From the NCBI GenBank assembly GCA_000773965.1, contig JRUP01000002.1:62001-126000 (forward strand): a stretch of DNA of 64,000 bases. The letters are read 5' to 3'. A program made the position numbers and the translations under genes. The DNA comes from Enterobacter cancerogenus (GTDB taxonomy: Bacteria > Pseudomonadota > Gammaproteobacteria > Enterobacterales > Enterobacteriaceae). Every line of letters starts with the position of its first letter. Within the stretch, counting starts at the first letter, position 1. The notes beneath the pieces are model-generated. The model saw only the letters and a list, made by a program, of their open reading frames with translations. It had not been told where the DNA came from and ran no database searches. Shown in pieces: positions 17,864 to 26,391 of the stretch.

Positions 17864-18487
17864 TTAACTCGGCTCCACCGCATTTTTGGGGTGGAGCGTT
17901 TTGACATACCACGCGTAGAGCTCATCTCTAATCGCTGCAGGCAATGCGGCCTGGTGATGCCCGGAAATCGCCCCTTCCAATGCCATTAACGTTTTCAGCC
18001 CGATATGTTTGTTAACGGCTCGCAGTTTGAGCCAGCTCTGGCGCGATCCCATTTCATGCAGCACTTTCACTGAACTGATGCCAACTTTATGCAGCATCAT
18101 CTCCATGCGCAGGCTAAGGTTAGGCAGATCCTTCAACCGTAAGGTCACTGTCCGGTTTGCTAACTCATGCTGTGCTGCGTGCAGCGCACTGGCCGACAAC
18201 CGCAAGAGTTGCTCAGGATCCTGCCAAAGCTTCGCATCCACTTTGAAGTAATTCAGTTGCACTGGTATGCCGCGTTTGCGGTAGACCAGCGGTTCAAGAG
18301 CACGTTGGGTGTGGTAAGTCTGCAATGCTTCACTGGCACGCAGGTAAAGCGCGTCTTCATTGATATACGCAAAAATGACCTTTTCTACTGTCAGAGCATA
18401 GCCACCAAATTGCGTTCGGGATTCGATCTTTCCCAGCGGCGCCAGCTGTGTTTTGGATTGTTTAACGAGTGGATTGTTGGTTTTCAT
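17864..18487 (-). CDS. sxy: TfoX/Sxy competence and CRP-S regulator
   Basis: A 207-residue protein with the TfoX N-terminal domain (about 10-100, with RTQFGGYALTV) and C-terminal domain (about 110-195, with NLSLRMEMMLHKVGI). Sxy works with CRP to activate promoters with CRP-S sites, including DNA-uptake genes. The ATG at 18487 has AAAGGAGC upstream. It is convergent with yccS, one base apart. A half-conserved CRP-S-like site lies upstream (separate entry), in keeping with the autoregulation reported for E. coli sxy. Confidence 0.95.
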   Translation of the reverse strand: MKTNNPLVKQSKTQLAPLGKIESRTQFGGYALTVEKVIFAYINEDALYLRASEALQTYHTQRALEPLVYRKRGIPVQLNYFKVDAKLWQDPEQLLRLSASALHAAQHELANRTVTLRLKDLPNLSLRMEMMLHKVGISSVKVLHEMGSRQSWLKLRAVNKHIGLKTLMALEGAISGHHQAALPAAIRDELYAWYVKTLHPKNAVEPS

Positions 18488-18616
18488 TACAGCTCCTTTC
18501 CGTGAATTCTCATTCGAGAAAATTCCTTAAAATCCTGGTTTTTCATCTGGTTAGAAGATAGAAAAAACCCATTAGCTGTTCAATGAATAAAAGCATTTGC
18601 CGTGTGCGATGTGCAC

Positions 18617-18638
18617 AATTTGCGAGGTGTTTTCAGAA
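18617..18638. promoter_or_regulatory. candidate CRP-S-like site in the sxy-sulA region
   Basis: TTTGCGA at 18619-18625 equals the left half of a CRP-S site; the right half (TTCAGAA) is degenerate. Next to it (18602-18616) is a short palindrome with half-sites TGTGC and GCACA. Autoregulation of sxy is known in E. coli, but this site is a guess from sequence. Confidence 0.3.
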
Positions 18639-18668
18639 ATTGAGGTTGATCTTTATCCAGGAAGACAT

Positions 18669-18688
18669 TACTGTACATCCATACAGTT
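18669..18688 (+). promoter_or_regulatory. LexA (SOS) box upstream of sulA
   Basis: TACTGTACATCCATACAGTT has the perfect CTG-N10-CAG core of the LexA operator and lies 20 bases before the sulA start, close to the E. coli arrangement. Confidence 0.95.
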
Positions 18689-18708
18689 CATTACTGAGTG
18701 ATTAAAAC

Positions 18709-19200
18709 ATGCGTACTCAATTCTCTGGCCTTGCTGATCGTTCTCAACGTTTTGCTTCTTCAAGCCTGACGCAGCCTTCTCTGGGTGGAATTACTGAACT
18801 ACGTTACAGCGAACAACCTGGCATGATGCAGTTACTGCTGTTGCCGGTGTTAAAGCAACTCAGCGAACAGTCTCGCTGGCAGCTGTGGTTAACACCAGCG
18901 CATAAGCTGAATCGCAACTGGATGCAGCAGTCAGGATTACCGCTTGAGAAAAGTATGCATATCACCGAATCTGAACGACTCACGACAGTGGAAAGTATGG
19001 TGAAGGCTCTGCGCACGGGAAATTATAGTGTGGTTTTGGCCTGGATTCCGTACGAATTGAATGATGAAGAGCGGTTTGAACTCGAAATGGCAGCGGCAGA
19101 AGGTGAAGCACTGGGTTTAATTATGCGTCCGCAAGGTCACGATCGCGTCTTGTCCAGACAACCAAATACGCCAAAAATTCCGTCGGATTTGTTTCATTAA
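18709..19200 (+). CDS. sulA: SulA, SOS cell-division inhibitor
   Basis: A 163-residue protein that blocks FtsZ polymerisation during the SOS response and is degraded by Lon. It carries the SulA-family stretches GMMQLLLLPVLKQLS and RWQLWLTPAHKLNR in the fold's central part, and a hydrophilic C terminus. The N-terminal 30 residues are less conserved, as is usual. A LexA box lies immediately upstream. It stands directly before ompA, as in E. coli. Confidence 0.96.
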   Translation: MRTQFSGLADRSQRFASSSLTQPSLGGITELRYSEQPGMMQLLLLPVLKQLSEQSRWQLWLTPAHKLNRNWMQQSGLPLEKSMHITESERLTTVESMVKALRTGNYSVVLAWIPYELNDEERFELEMAAAEGEALGLIMRPQGHDRVLSRQPNTPKIPSDLFH

Positions 19201-19387
19201 GTAAAACCAGGAATTTTCTCACGCTTTTTTTTCTTAAGGATGCTGCTAAGCCACTGATTCTTTTCCCGCCAGCTTTGACAATGGTTTAGCCGCATTTTCT
19301 CAATTCGCTGGCGAAGATTTTGCCATGTGATTTGTTAAAATGTGTGTATAAATCCCTGTTTTTTTGCTGGCTGGCCTCACATCATAC

Positions 19388-19549
19388 TTGTAACTTTCCA
19401 ATCTCGTTGTAGACTTTATCTCGCCAGGGTGCTCAATAACCTCCGTTTTTTCGGTAGAGTCAAAAGCGAGCGTTTAGACCCGGCGAAGGATTAACACAAA
19501 GAGCAACCTTTTTGCTCATTGCCTATTTGGATGATAACGAGGCGCAAAA
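19388..19549 (+). promoter_or_regulatory. ompA promoter and long 5' leader
   Basis: TTGTAA (19388-19393), 16 bases, TAGACT (19410-19415), with a start expected near 19423. This gives a leader of about 127 bases, like the long stabilising E. coli ompA leader. The last part, GATGATAACGAGGCGCAAAA before the ATG, is nearly identical to E. coli and is the region targeted there by the sRNA MicA. From 19201 to 19387 I see no gene. Confidence 0.8.
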
Positions 19550-20620
19550 ATGAAAAAGACAGCTATCGCAATTGCAGTGGCACTGGCTGGCTTCGCTACC
19601 GTAGCGCAGGCCGCTCCTAAAGATAACACCTGGTACACCGGTGCTAAACTGGGCTGGTCTCAGTATCACGATACTGGTTACTACGGTAACGGTTACGAGA
19701 ACAACAACGGTCCAACTCACGAATCTCAGCTGGGTGCTGGTGCATTCATGGGTTACCAGGCTAACCCATACCTGGGCTTCGAGCTGGGCTATGACTGGTT
19801 AGGCCGCATGCCTAACAAAGGCAGCGTGACCAATGGCGCGTTCAAAGCACAAGGCGTTCAGCTGGCTGCTAAACTGAGCTACCCAATCACTGAAGACTTC
19901 GACGTGTACACCCGTCTGGGTGGCATGGTATGGCGCGCAGACTCTACTCAGACCAACCCAGACAATGGTCGCATCAGCAACCATGACACCGGCGTTTCTC
20001 CGCTGGCTGCTGTTGGTGTTGAATACGCACTGACCAAAAACTGGGCGACTCGCCTGGACTACCAGTGGGTTAACAACATCGGTGACGCAGGTACCGTTGG
20101 TGCGCGTCCAGACAACAGCATGCTGAGCGTCGGCGTTTCTTACCGTTTCGGTCAGGATGAAGCGGCAGCACCAGTTGTTGCTCCAGCACCTGCTCCAGCG
20201 CCAGTTGTTGAAACCAAGCGTTTCACTCTGAAGTCTGACGTACTGTTCAACTTCAACAAAGCAACTCTGAAACCAGAAGGCCAGCAGGCTCTGGATCAGC
20301 TGTACAGCCAGCTGAGCTCAATGGATCCTAAAGACGGTTCTGTTGTAGTACTGGGCTTCACTGACCGTATCGGTTCAGAGCAGTACAACCAGAAACTGTC
20401 TGAAAAACGCGCTCAGTCTGTAGTTGATTACCTGGTCTCTAAAGGTATCCCTTCTAACAAGATCTCTGCACGCGGTATGGGCAAATCTAACCCAGTGACT
20501 GGCAACACCTGTGACAGCGTGAAAGGCCGTAATGCCCTGATCGACTGCCTGGCGCCAGACCGTCGCGTTGAAATCGACGTGAAAGGTATCAAAGACGTTG
20601 TAACTCAGCCACAGGCTTAA
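19550..20620 (+). CDS. ompA: OmpA, outer-membrane protein A
   Basis: A 356-residue outer-membrane protein. It has a signal peptide at 1-21 (ending VAQA), an eight-stranded beta-barrel to about residue 195, a Pro/Ala hinge ([15 protein letters not shown]), and a C-terminal peptidoglycan-binding OmpA domain with [20 protein letters not shown], which holds the Asp and Arg that contact diaminopimelate. Two Cys near residues 321 and 333 flank a small loop ([15 protein letters not shown]). Codon use is strongly biased, as in highly expressed genes. The protein anchors the envelope and serves as a phage and colicin receptor in relatives. Confidence 0.98.
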   Translation: MKKTAIAIAVALAGFATVAQAAPKDNTWYTGAKLGWSQYHDTGYYGNGYENNNGPTHESQLGAGAFMGYQANPYLGFELGYDWLGRMPNKGSVTNGAFKAQGVQLAAKLSYPITEDFDVYTRLGGMVWRADSTQTNPDNGRISNHDTGVSPLAAVGVEYALTKNWATRLDYQWVNNIGDAGTVGARPDNSMLSVGVSYRFGQDEAAAPVVAPAPAPAPVVETKRFTLKSDVLFNFNKATLKPEGQQALDQLYSQLSSMDPKDGSVVVLGFTDRIGSEQYNQKLSEKRAQSVVDYLVSKGIPSNKISARGMGKSNPVTGNTCDSVKGRNALIDCLAPDRRVEIDVKGIKDVVTQPQA

Positions 20621-20632
20621 GTTATCACGCAA

Positions 20633-20663
20633 TAAAAAACCCCGCTCTTGCGGGGTTTTTTTT
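20633..20663 (+). terminator. ompA terminator
   Basis: A CCCCGC/GCGGGG stem with a 4-base loop, preceded by AAAAAA and followed by eight Ts. Confidence 0.95.
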
Positions 20664-20711
20664 ATCTCTTTTCAACTGGCTAACAACACCATCATAGTGC
20701 ACACATCAGCG

Positions 20712-21179
20712 CTATTCGTTCTCTGATCCGCCTTTACCCAGAATCGCCTGCAGATCCTGCTTAAGCGTTGACATCTGGCTGGCATACTTCTCTTTGCGCT
20801 CGGCATCTTCAATCAACTGCACAATGGTTTCTGATAGTGTGTTGCTGCGACGCTGTGCCAATCCTGCCAAACGCTGCCACACCAGATATTCCAGATCGAT
20901 CGACTTCTTACGCGTATGCTGATGTTCCGCATTAAAGTGCCGCTTACGGCGCGCACGAATAGTCTGCTTCAGACGGTTCTCGAGATCGGGGTGAATGTGC
21001 TGAGCTATCCATTCCGCTACCTCTACTGGACTATTTTCCATCGCCAGTAAGGCATCCACCGCAGCCTGCGCGGCGCTGAGCTCAAGATGACGGGTGATCA
21101 ATTCACCCTCCCGATGCTTTTTCACCAGGTATTTCCACTTCCATCCACTTTCAAGATTTTCGAGTTGCTGGTATTTCAT
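20712..21179 (-). CDS. matP: MatP, Ter macrodomain organiser
   Basis: A 155-residue DNA-binding protein that recognises matS sites and compacts the chromosome terminus region, also interacting with ZapB and displacing MukBEF from Ter. The four-helix N-terminal part ([20 protein letters not shown]) and the ribbon-helix-helix ([20 protein letters not shown]) are well conserved. The ATG at 21179 fits E. coli; the in-frame extension to 21251 is not supported. The mukFEB genes, its functional partners, are further along in this window. Confidence 0.96.
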   Translation of the reverse strand: MKYQQLENLESGWKWKYLVKKHREGELITRHLELSAAQAAVDALLAMENSPVEVAEWIAQHIHPDLENRLKQTIRARRKRHFNAEHQHTRKKSIDLEYLVWQRLAGLAQRRSNTLSETIVQLIEDAERKEKYASQMSTLKQDLQAILGKGGSENE

Positions 21180-21309
21180 CGGAATCTCATCGTGATCACG
21201 TAACAAACTAAGAATAACAGCTTTTTTCCCGGATGCAGCAAGGAAAAACATGTAGCGGTCATCACATTTCGGGCTGGAACTCCGCAGTGCTTAACAAGGT
21301 TGATTCCTG

Positions 21310-21315
21310 TATAAT
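21310..21315 (+). promoter_or_regulatory. -10 element upstream of ycbZ
   Basis: A perfect TATAAT 34 bases before the proposed TTG start, in an extended context (CTGTATAAT). The -35 region is weak. It would give a leader of about 28 bases. Confidence 0.5.
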
Positions 21316-21349
21316 CGCGCTTTTCCTAAATCTGACTAATGCGAATATT

Positions 21350-23095
21350 TTGACCAGCACTCAAATTACGTGGCAAGCCCTGCAGCCGGATAGCATCCGC
21401 TACCAATCCATTTTCTCAAACGTCTCACTGGAAGATAGCGATAGTCTTGCCGCGGTTCAGCCGCGTCTGCTGAATGCGCTGGCGCATTTGCATCATCAAA
21501 CCTTAGGTTTTCCTCTGTTGTTATTACGCAGTCAGGAAAACAGCGATTATCTCGCGTGCATCGCCGAAGCCGCACAGCGCTTCCAGCCCGAAGAGATTGC
21601 GCTGTATGGCGGTGACTATCATGTCATGGGCGACACGGTCAGCCTGATGCCGCCCAGCGATGCTAACCGGCCATTCACCAGTCAGGGCGGTGTTCACTTT
21701 GCCGACTGGATTGAAGCAGAACAGCTGTTTGGTTGTGTGCGTCAGTACAAAGATCGTATTCAGCCCGAGCCGGGGTTGATTCATCAAGCCAATGGCGGCA
21801 CTTTAATCCTGTCCGTGAATACGCTACTGGCTCAGCCACTGCTATGGCTGCGTCTGCGTAAGTGCATCGAGCAAGGCCGCTTTGACTGGTATTCGCAGGA
21901 CGAACGCCAACCGTTGCCCGTGGCCATCCCTTCCCTGCCGCTGCAACTGCGCCTGGTACTTTGTGGCGATCGTGATGCGTTAGCCAGCTTCCAGGAATTG
22001 GATGCAGAAGTGCATGAAATGGCACTCTACAGCGAGTTCGAAGAGAACCTGCAGATCACCGATGAAGAGGACATGACCTTCTGGTGCCAGTGGACGCTCA
22101 CGCAAGCTGAACAAGCCGGCCTGGACCAGCCTGCAGCCGATTTTTGGCCGCTCTTGATCAATGAGGCGGTTCGCTTCACGGGTGATCAAGAAACCCTGCC
22201 GCTCTGCCCGCGCTGGTTACGCCGTCAGCTGCAGGAAACCGCGCTGCACGGTGACATCATCAATGCTGAAGCATTGAAAGAAGCACTGGAAGCGCGCGAA
22301 TGGCGTGAAAGCTACCTGGCTGACCGCATGCGTGACGAAATTCTGCTCAATCAGATTATGATTGAAACTGAAGGTGAAGTCGTGGGGCAGATTAACGGTC
22401 TGTCGGTAGTGGAGTTTCCAGGTCATCCGCGTCCGTGGGGCGAGCCGTCACGTATCACCTGTGTTGTTCATCCGGGGGATGGCGAATTCACTGACGTTGA
22501 GCGTAAAGCCGAGCTGGGCGGTAATATTCATGCGAAAGGCATGATGATTATGCAAGCTTATCTGATCGCTGAACTTGAACTCGAGCAACAGCTGCCCTTC
22601 TCAGCCTCGTTAGTGTTTGAACAATCCTATTCCGAAGTAGATGGCGATAGTGCCTCACTGGCCGAACTCTGCGCGCTGATTAGCGCGCTGGCCAATCAGC
22701 CACTAAGCCAGCATATTGCGGTGACCGGTTCCGTGGACCAATTTGGTAATGTACAGCCTGTTGGCGGCCTGAATGAAAAAATCGAAGGCTTCTTTAGCAT
22801 TTGCCAGTCACGCGAGCTGACCGGTAAACAAGGCGTTATTCTGCCAGCCAGTAATGTGCGCCATTTGAGCCTCAGCGAAGCGGTGGTTGATGCGGTGAAG
22901 CAAGAGCAATTCCACATCTGGGCAATTGAAAGCGTGGATGAAGCGTTACCCTTATTAACCGGCATCGCATGGCAAAGTGAGAGCGGCGAGTCACTGCTCA
23001 ATACCATTCAGGAACGTATTGCACAGCTGAACCAGCAGGAAATTCGTCATCGTCCGTGGCCATTGCGCTGGCTCAACTGGTTTAACCACAGCTGA
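21350..23095 (+). CDS. ycbZ: YcbZ, Lon-family protease (LonH-like)
   Basis: A 581-residue Lon-related protein with a divergent N-terminal AAA-like region and a C-terminal Lon protease domain. The Ser-Lys dyad is visible: Ser in EVDGDSASLAELC and Lys in GGLNEKIEGFF. Upstream of it is the conserved WGEPSRITCVVHPGDGEF. The function is not established in E. coli; it is annotated there as a putative protease associated with ribosome function. No ATG fits the N terminus: alignment with E. coli (Trp at residue 8 in both) points to the TTG at 21350. The ORF remains open upstream to 21233, but that part is unlike YcbZ. Confidence 0.9.
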   Translation: MTSTQITWQALQPDSIRYQSIFSNVSLEDSDSLAAVQPRLLNALAHLHHQTLGFPLLLLRSQENSDYLACIAEAAQRFQPEEIALYGGDYHVMGDTVSLMPPSDANRPFTSQGGVHFADWIEAEQLFGCVRQYKDRIQPEPGLIHQANGGTLILSVNTLLAQPLLWLRLRKCIEQGRFDWYSQDERQPLPVAIPSLPLQLRLVLCGDRDALASFQELDAEVHEMALYSEFEENLQITDEEDMTFWCQWTLTQAEQAGLDQPAADFWPLLINEAVRFTGDQETLPLCPRWLRRQLQETALHGDIINAEALKEALEAREWRESYLADRMRDEILLNQIMIETEGEVVGQINGLSVVEFPGHPRPWGEPSRITCVVHPGDGEFTDVERKAELGGNIHAKGMMIMQAYLIAELELEQQLPFSASLVFEQSYSEVDGDSASLAELCALISALANQPLSQHIAVTGSVDQFGNVQPVGGLNEKIEGFFSICQSRELTGKQGVILPASNVRHLSLSEAVVDAVKQEQFHIWAIESVDEALPLLTGIAWQSESGESLLNTIQERIAQLNQQEIRHRPWPLRWLNWFNHS

Positions 23096-23106
23096 TTGAT
23101 TTGCCC

Positions 23107-23124
23107 AGCGTACAACTGTTCGCT
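23107..23124 (+). promoter_or_regulatory. FabR operator of fabA
   Basis: AGCGTACAACTGTTCGCT matches the FabR palindrome found before fabA and fabB in enterobacteria and lies 38 bases before the fabA start. FabR represses unsaturated fatty-acid synthesis. I did not recognise a FadR site nearby. Confidence 0.85.
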
Positions 23125-23162
23125 AATATTCGGGCTTCACTAAAAGAAGGCATATTGAGAAC

Positions 23163-23681
23163 ATGGTAGATAAACGCGAATCCTATAGCAAAGAAGACCT
23201 GGTTGCCTCAGGTCGCGGCGAACTGTTTGGCGAAAATGGACCGCCGCTTCCCTCTGATAACATGTTGATGATGGACCGCGTGGTCATGATGACCGAAGAC
23301 GGCGGTAAATTTGACAAAGGTTTTGTGGAAGCCGAACTGGATATCCGCCCTGACCTGTGGTTCTTCGATTGCCACTTTAAAGGCGATCCGGTCATGCCAG
23401 GCTGCCTCGGCCTTGACGCCATGTGGCAGTTGGTTGGTTTCTACCTCGGCTGGTTAGGCGCTGAAGGTAAAGGCCGCGCACTGGGTGTGGGCGAAGTGAA
23501 ATTCACCGGTCAGGTACTGCCAACCGCGAAGAAAGTCACTTATAAAATTCACTTCAAGCGCGTGATCAACCGCAAGCTGGTGATGGGCGTGGCTGATGGT
23601 GAAGTCTTCGTTGACGGTAACCTGATTTACACCGCGACAGATTTGAAAGTGGGTCTGTTTAAAGACACCTCTGCTTTCTAA
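23163..23681 (+). CDS. fabA: FabA, 3-hydroxydecanoyl-ACP dehydratase/isomerase
   Basis: A 172-residue enzyme that dehydrates 3-hydroxydecanoyl-ACP and isomerises trans-2 to cis-3-decenoyl-ACP, the entry point to unsaturated fatty acids. The catalytic His lies in [16 protein letters not shown] and the Asp in [12 protein letters not shown]. The length is identical to E. coli FabA. A FabR operator stands upstream, and the gene ends at a terminator shared with rmf. Confidence 0.98.
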   Translation: MVDKRESYSKEDLVASGRGELFGENGPPLPSDNMLMMDRVVMMTEDGGKFDKGFVEAELDIRPDLWFFDCHFKGDPVMPGCLGLDAMWQLVGFYLGWLGAEGKGRALGVGEVKFTGQVLPTAKKVTYKIHFKRVINRKLVMGVADGEVFVDGNLIYTATDLKVGLFKDTSAF

Positions 23682-23693
23682 TTCCCCAAACGA

Positions 23694-23722
23694 AAACCTC
23701 CGCATTCAGCGGAGGTTTCTTC
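23694..23722. terminator. bidirectional terminator between fabA and rmf
   Basis: A 10-base-pair stem (AAACCTCCGC with GCGGAGGTTT) with a 5-base loop, serving both convergent genes. T-runs are short on both sides. Confidence 0.85.
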
Positions 23723-23747
23723 CTTCAATTATGGACATCCGACAGTG

Positions 23748-23915
23748 CTAGGCCACCGCCGACCTGTCCTCCATGGCTTGACGCCAACCTCCCAACCAGT
23801 AAGACCGCGCATCGATCATTTGATAGGGGCATATCTCTTTTGAGCGGCCAGTAATACCCGCTTGATAGCCTCGTGAGTGTGCACGTTCCAGGCGGTCTCT
23901 TTTCTGTCTCTTCAT
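23748..23915 (-). CDS. rmf: Rmf, ribosome modulation factor
   Basis: A 55-residue basic protein starting MKRQKRDRLERAHSRGYQAG and containing GRSKEICPYQ and YWLGGWRQAMEDR, closely matching E. coli Rmf. It dimerises 70S ribosomes into inactive 100S particles in stationary phase. The position, convergent with fabA and next to the pqi genes, is the same as in E. coli. A longer ORF in another frame over this interval is only a shadow. The 269 bases between rmf and pqiC hold the rmf upstream region and the pqi terminator. Confidence 0.97.
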   Translation of the reverse strand: MKRQKRDRLERAHSRGYQAGITGRSKEICPYQMIDARSYWLGGWRQAMEDRSAVA

Positions 23916-24112
23916 GCCTCGATTCCCTCATTTCAGGTCTGGTGGATTCTGGGTGGAAAGAAAGAGTGGCGATATAATGTTCAACCACAGTAATGTTCTA
24001 ACTCCTGGCAGAAGAAAGATCAATGCGCAAAATTCACGCCAATGTCATCATTTTGACGTTAAAACGACATCTATAATTGTCAATTCCGTGTATATCTGGC
24101 TGATTAGACGAT

Positions 24113-24162
24113 AAAAAAAGCCCCTGATTTGATGTCCGTCACACAACGGCAAATCAGGGACT
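24113..24162 (-). terminator. pqiABC terminator
   Basis: On the minus strand a 10-base-pair stem (CCCTGATTTG with CAAATCAGGG) encloses a smaller CCGT/ACGG stem and is followed by TTTTTTT. It lies 23 bases beyond the pqiC stop. Confidence 0.85.
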
Positions 24163-24184
24163 TAGCATAAGCATCGAACAAATC

Positions 24185-24751
24185 TTAATTTAGCGAAATG
24201 ACACTTTTTGCGATTTGTTGTGCTGTTTGCTGCCAGCCGATAGCCAGAGTACGCACCAGCGCATCATAGCCATCTTCATTTTGCGGCAGAGTCAGATTAA
24301 AGCCATGTTTGATTAAGCGCCCTTGATGTTGCAGGAGCCATTCTCCGCTCACCACAACCTGGCCATCATAGCGACCCTGGAAACCGGTCACATTCACCGT
24401 CAAAGTATCGTGGCTCTCACCTAACGGAGCACTGGCAACAATTCGGCCCGGCAGTGCTTTACTGAGGTTGCTGATCAATGTCTGTTGTAGTTGTTGATCC
24501 AGCGGACTGGCCCACAAGTTATTGGCAGCAATCACATACTTTACATCGCTGGTTTGATACACCAAACCATTCCCTGCCATATAATCCGGAACCGATACCT
24601 GCTCGACCCAAATCATTGGCTGGTTGCCGCTGGATGCGCTGTCTACACGCGCGACATTGCTGCCCGCAGGCAGTTGATAATAGGTGTTTTCGATAGTGCT
24701 GCTACACCCTGCCAGGAGCAGCATCGCACCAATAATCAGCCCTTTTTTCAC
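24185..24751 (-). CDS. pqiC: PqiC, outer-membrane lipoprotein of the Pqi lipid-transport system
   Basis: A 188-residue lipoprotein: the lipobox LLLAGCSS places the lipidated Cys near residue 16, and the rest is the ABC-transport-auxiliary-like domain. PqiC binds the PqiB MCE tunnel on the inner face of the outer membrane. Its start overlaps the end of pqiB by 4 bases, indicating translational coupling. It is the last gene of the rlmL-uup-pqiABC transcription unit. Confidence 0.95.
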   Translation of the reverse strand: MKKGLIIGAMLLLAGCSSTIENTYYQLPAGSNVARVDSASSGNQPMIWVEQVSVPDYMAGNGLVYQTSDVKYVIAANNLWASPLDQQLQQTLISNLSKALPGRIVASAPLGESHDTLTVNVTGFQGRYDGQVVVSGEWLLQHQGRLIKHGFNLTLPQNEDGYDALVRTLAIGWQQTAQQIAKSVISLN

Positions 24752-26391
24752 TGTTTCGCCCTCTTTGGCTGGGGATCCTGGCCCGGTTTGGCTTCAAACA
24801 CCAATGCATTGCTCTTGGTATTTAGCGTTTTCAGCACCGGCTGCAATTCGCGCAGCACCTGGTCAAGTCGCTGCATGTCTCCCACCAGTTTGTTATAAGC
24901 CGGTGAACCCGGCTGCAAGCCTTTCATGCTGCGATTCAACTCGCGCAGCGTCTGCTGCATATCTTCTGGCAGCGTTTTCATCGCCGGGCTGGCAGTGATG
25001 TGATTGAGGTTATCCAGGGTTTTCTGCAATTGCTGCATCGTACGCTGGCTCTCTTTCAGGGTGCCTGTCGCTTCGGTGATCATCGGATTTAATGGCAGAC
25101 CGTTGATCTTATCCAGCGCTGCCGTCAGTTTCTGCTGGATCTGACTTAATCCACCACTGACCGTTGGAATCACCTCCAGGCCCGCAATCTCATTTGGACC
25201 TTTATACGCCGGCGCGTTGTCATAGAAGTCCAGATCGATATACAGCGCACCCGACAAGAGGTTACCGGTTTTCAGCGTGGCGCGCAGACCTCGCTTCTTG
25301 CCATCCTGCAGATGCTGCTCAAGGTTGAAATCTCCGCCCAGACGGCTGATAAAGCGATCCGGTTCGATGCGAATCAATATCGGAACACGATAATCGTTAT
25401 TCAACGCCTGATTGATACCTGGAATGGTGTAAGGCACTTGCGAGACGGTACCCAGACGAATGCCACGGAACTCAACCGGTGCGCCTACCTGCAAGCCACG
25501 AATCGAATCGGTAAAGAACAGCAGGAAATCGGTGTGGTTGGTATATAACGAATCCTGGATGCTGCGCTGATCGTCAAACAGATGGTATTCCGCTTTATTT
25601 TCGGCGATCTGCCCCAGCTCCGCGCCATCTGGCACATCAAAACTAACGCCACCGCTAAACAGCGTAGTCAGTGAACCCATTTCCACCCGCATGCCCGAGG
25701 CAGACATATCGACGGCGATACCGCTGTCTTTCCAGAAACGGACATTGGTCGTGATCAGACGATCGTACGGAGCGGCGATGAACAGTTGATAGGTCATCAT
25801 GCGTTTATCGGTATCAAAGGTGCTGGATTCCACCGTACCCACGCGATAGCCACGGAACAGCACCGGATCGCCCGCATTAAGCTGTCCGGCTTTTTTACTG
25901 TCGAGTGTGATGCGAATGCCTTTGGCATCCGGCGGTGCCAGAGGTGGCGCATCCAGCAGTTGATAGCGCTCCGGTTGATCGCCCTTCGTACCTGGTTGCA
26001 ATTCAATATAGGCACCCGAGAGTAATGTGCCGAGACCGGTAATCCCTTCGCGCCCGATTTGCGGTTTCACCACCCAGAATACGCTGTCGCCATGCAACAG
26101 TTTTTCCATCCCAGAATTGAGGCGTGCTTTGATCTCCACATGGTGCAGATCGTCAGTTAATACTGCACTTTCCACTACGCCAACATTGACACTACGGCTC
26201 TTAATGGTGGTTTTTCCGGCTTCTATACCCTCAGCGCTTTCGGTGATCAACGTCACCTCCGGACCCTGATGGCTGAAATGATAAAATAAGATCCAGCCAC
26301 CAATGAATAGTGTGACGATGGGTACGATCCAGACCGGTGACCAGCGTTTAATCTGGTCGACCTTAGCAGTCCCGTGATGGTTGTCCGTCAA
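24748..26391 (-). CDS. pqiB: PqiB, periplasm-spanning MCE protein
   Basis: A 547-residue protein with one N-terminal membrane helix (about 18-40, WSPVWIVPIVTLFIGGWIL), three MCE domains, and a long helical C terminus (about 430-530). In E. coli PqiB forms hexamers stacked into a tunnel linking inner and outer membrane for lipid transport. The start overlaps pqiA by 29 bases. The E. coli pqiAB genes are paraquat-inducible through SoxRS; I did not identify a Sox box here. Confidence 0.96.
   Translation of the reverse strand: MTDNHHGTAKVDQIKRWSPVWIVPIVTLFIGGWILFYHFSHQGPEVTLITESAEGIEAGKTTIKSRSVNVGVVESAVLTDDLHHVEIKARLNSGMEKLLHGDSVFWVVKPQIGREGITGLGTLLSGAYIELQPGTKGDQPERYQLLDAPPLAPPDAKGIRITLDSKKAGQLNAGDPVLFRGYRVGTVESSTFDTDKRMMTYQLFIAAPYDRLITTNVRFWKDSGIAVDMSASGMRVEMGSLTTLFSGGVSFDVPDGAELGQIAENKAEYHLFDDQRSIQDSLYTNHTDFLLFFTDSIRGLQVGAPVEFRGIRLGTVSQVPYTIPGINQALNNDYRVPILIRIEPDRFISRLGGDFNLEQHLQDGKKRGLRATLKTGNLLSGALYIDLDFYDNAPAYKGPNEIAGLEVIPTVSGGLSQIQQKLTAALDKINGLPLNPMITEATGTLKESQRTMQQLQKTLDNLNHITASPAMKTLPEDMQQTLRELNRSMKGLQPGSPAYNKLVGDMQRLDQVLRELQPVLKTLNTKSNALVFEAKPGQDPQPKRAKQ

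Noticed and set aside
23725..23988. 87-codon minus-strand ORF near fabA
   Set aside because: It is a shadow of rmf in a different frame; the rmf frame encodes a near-exact Rmf protein.
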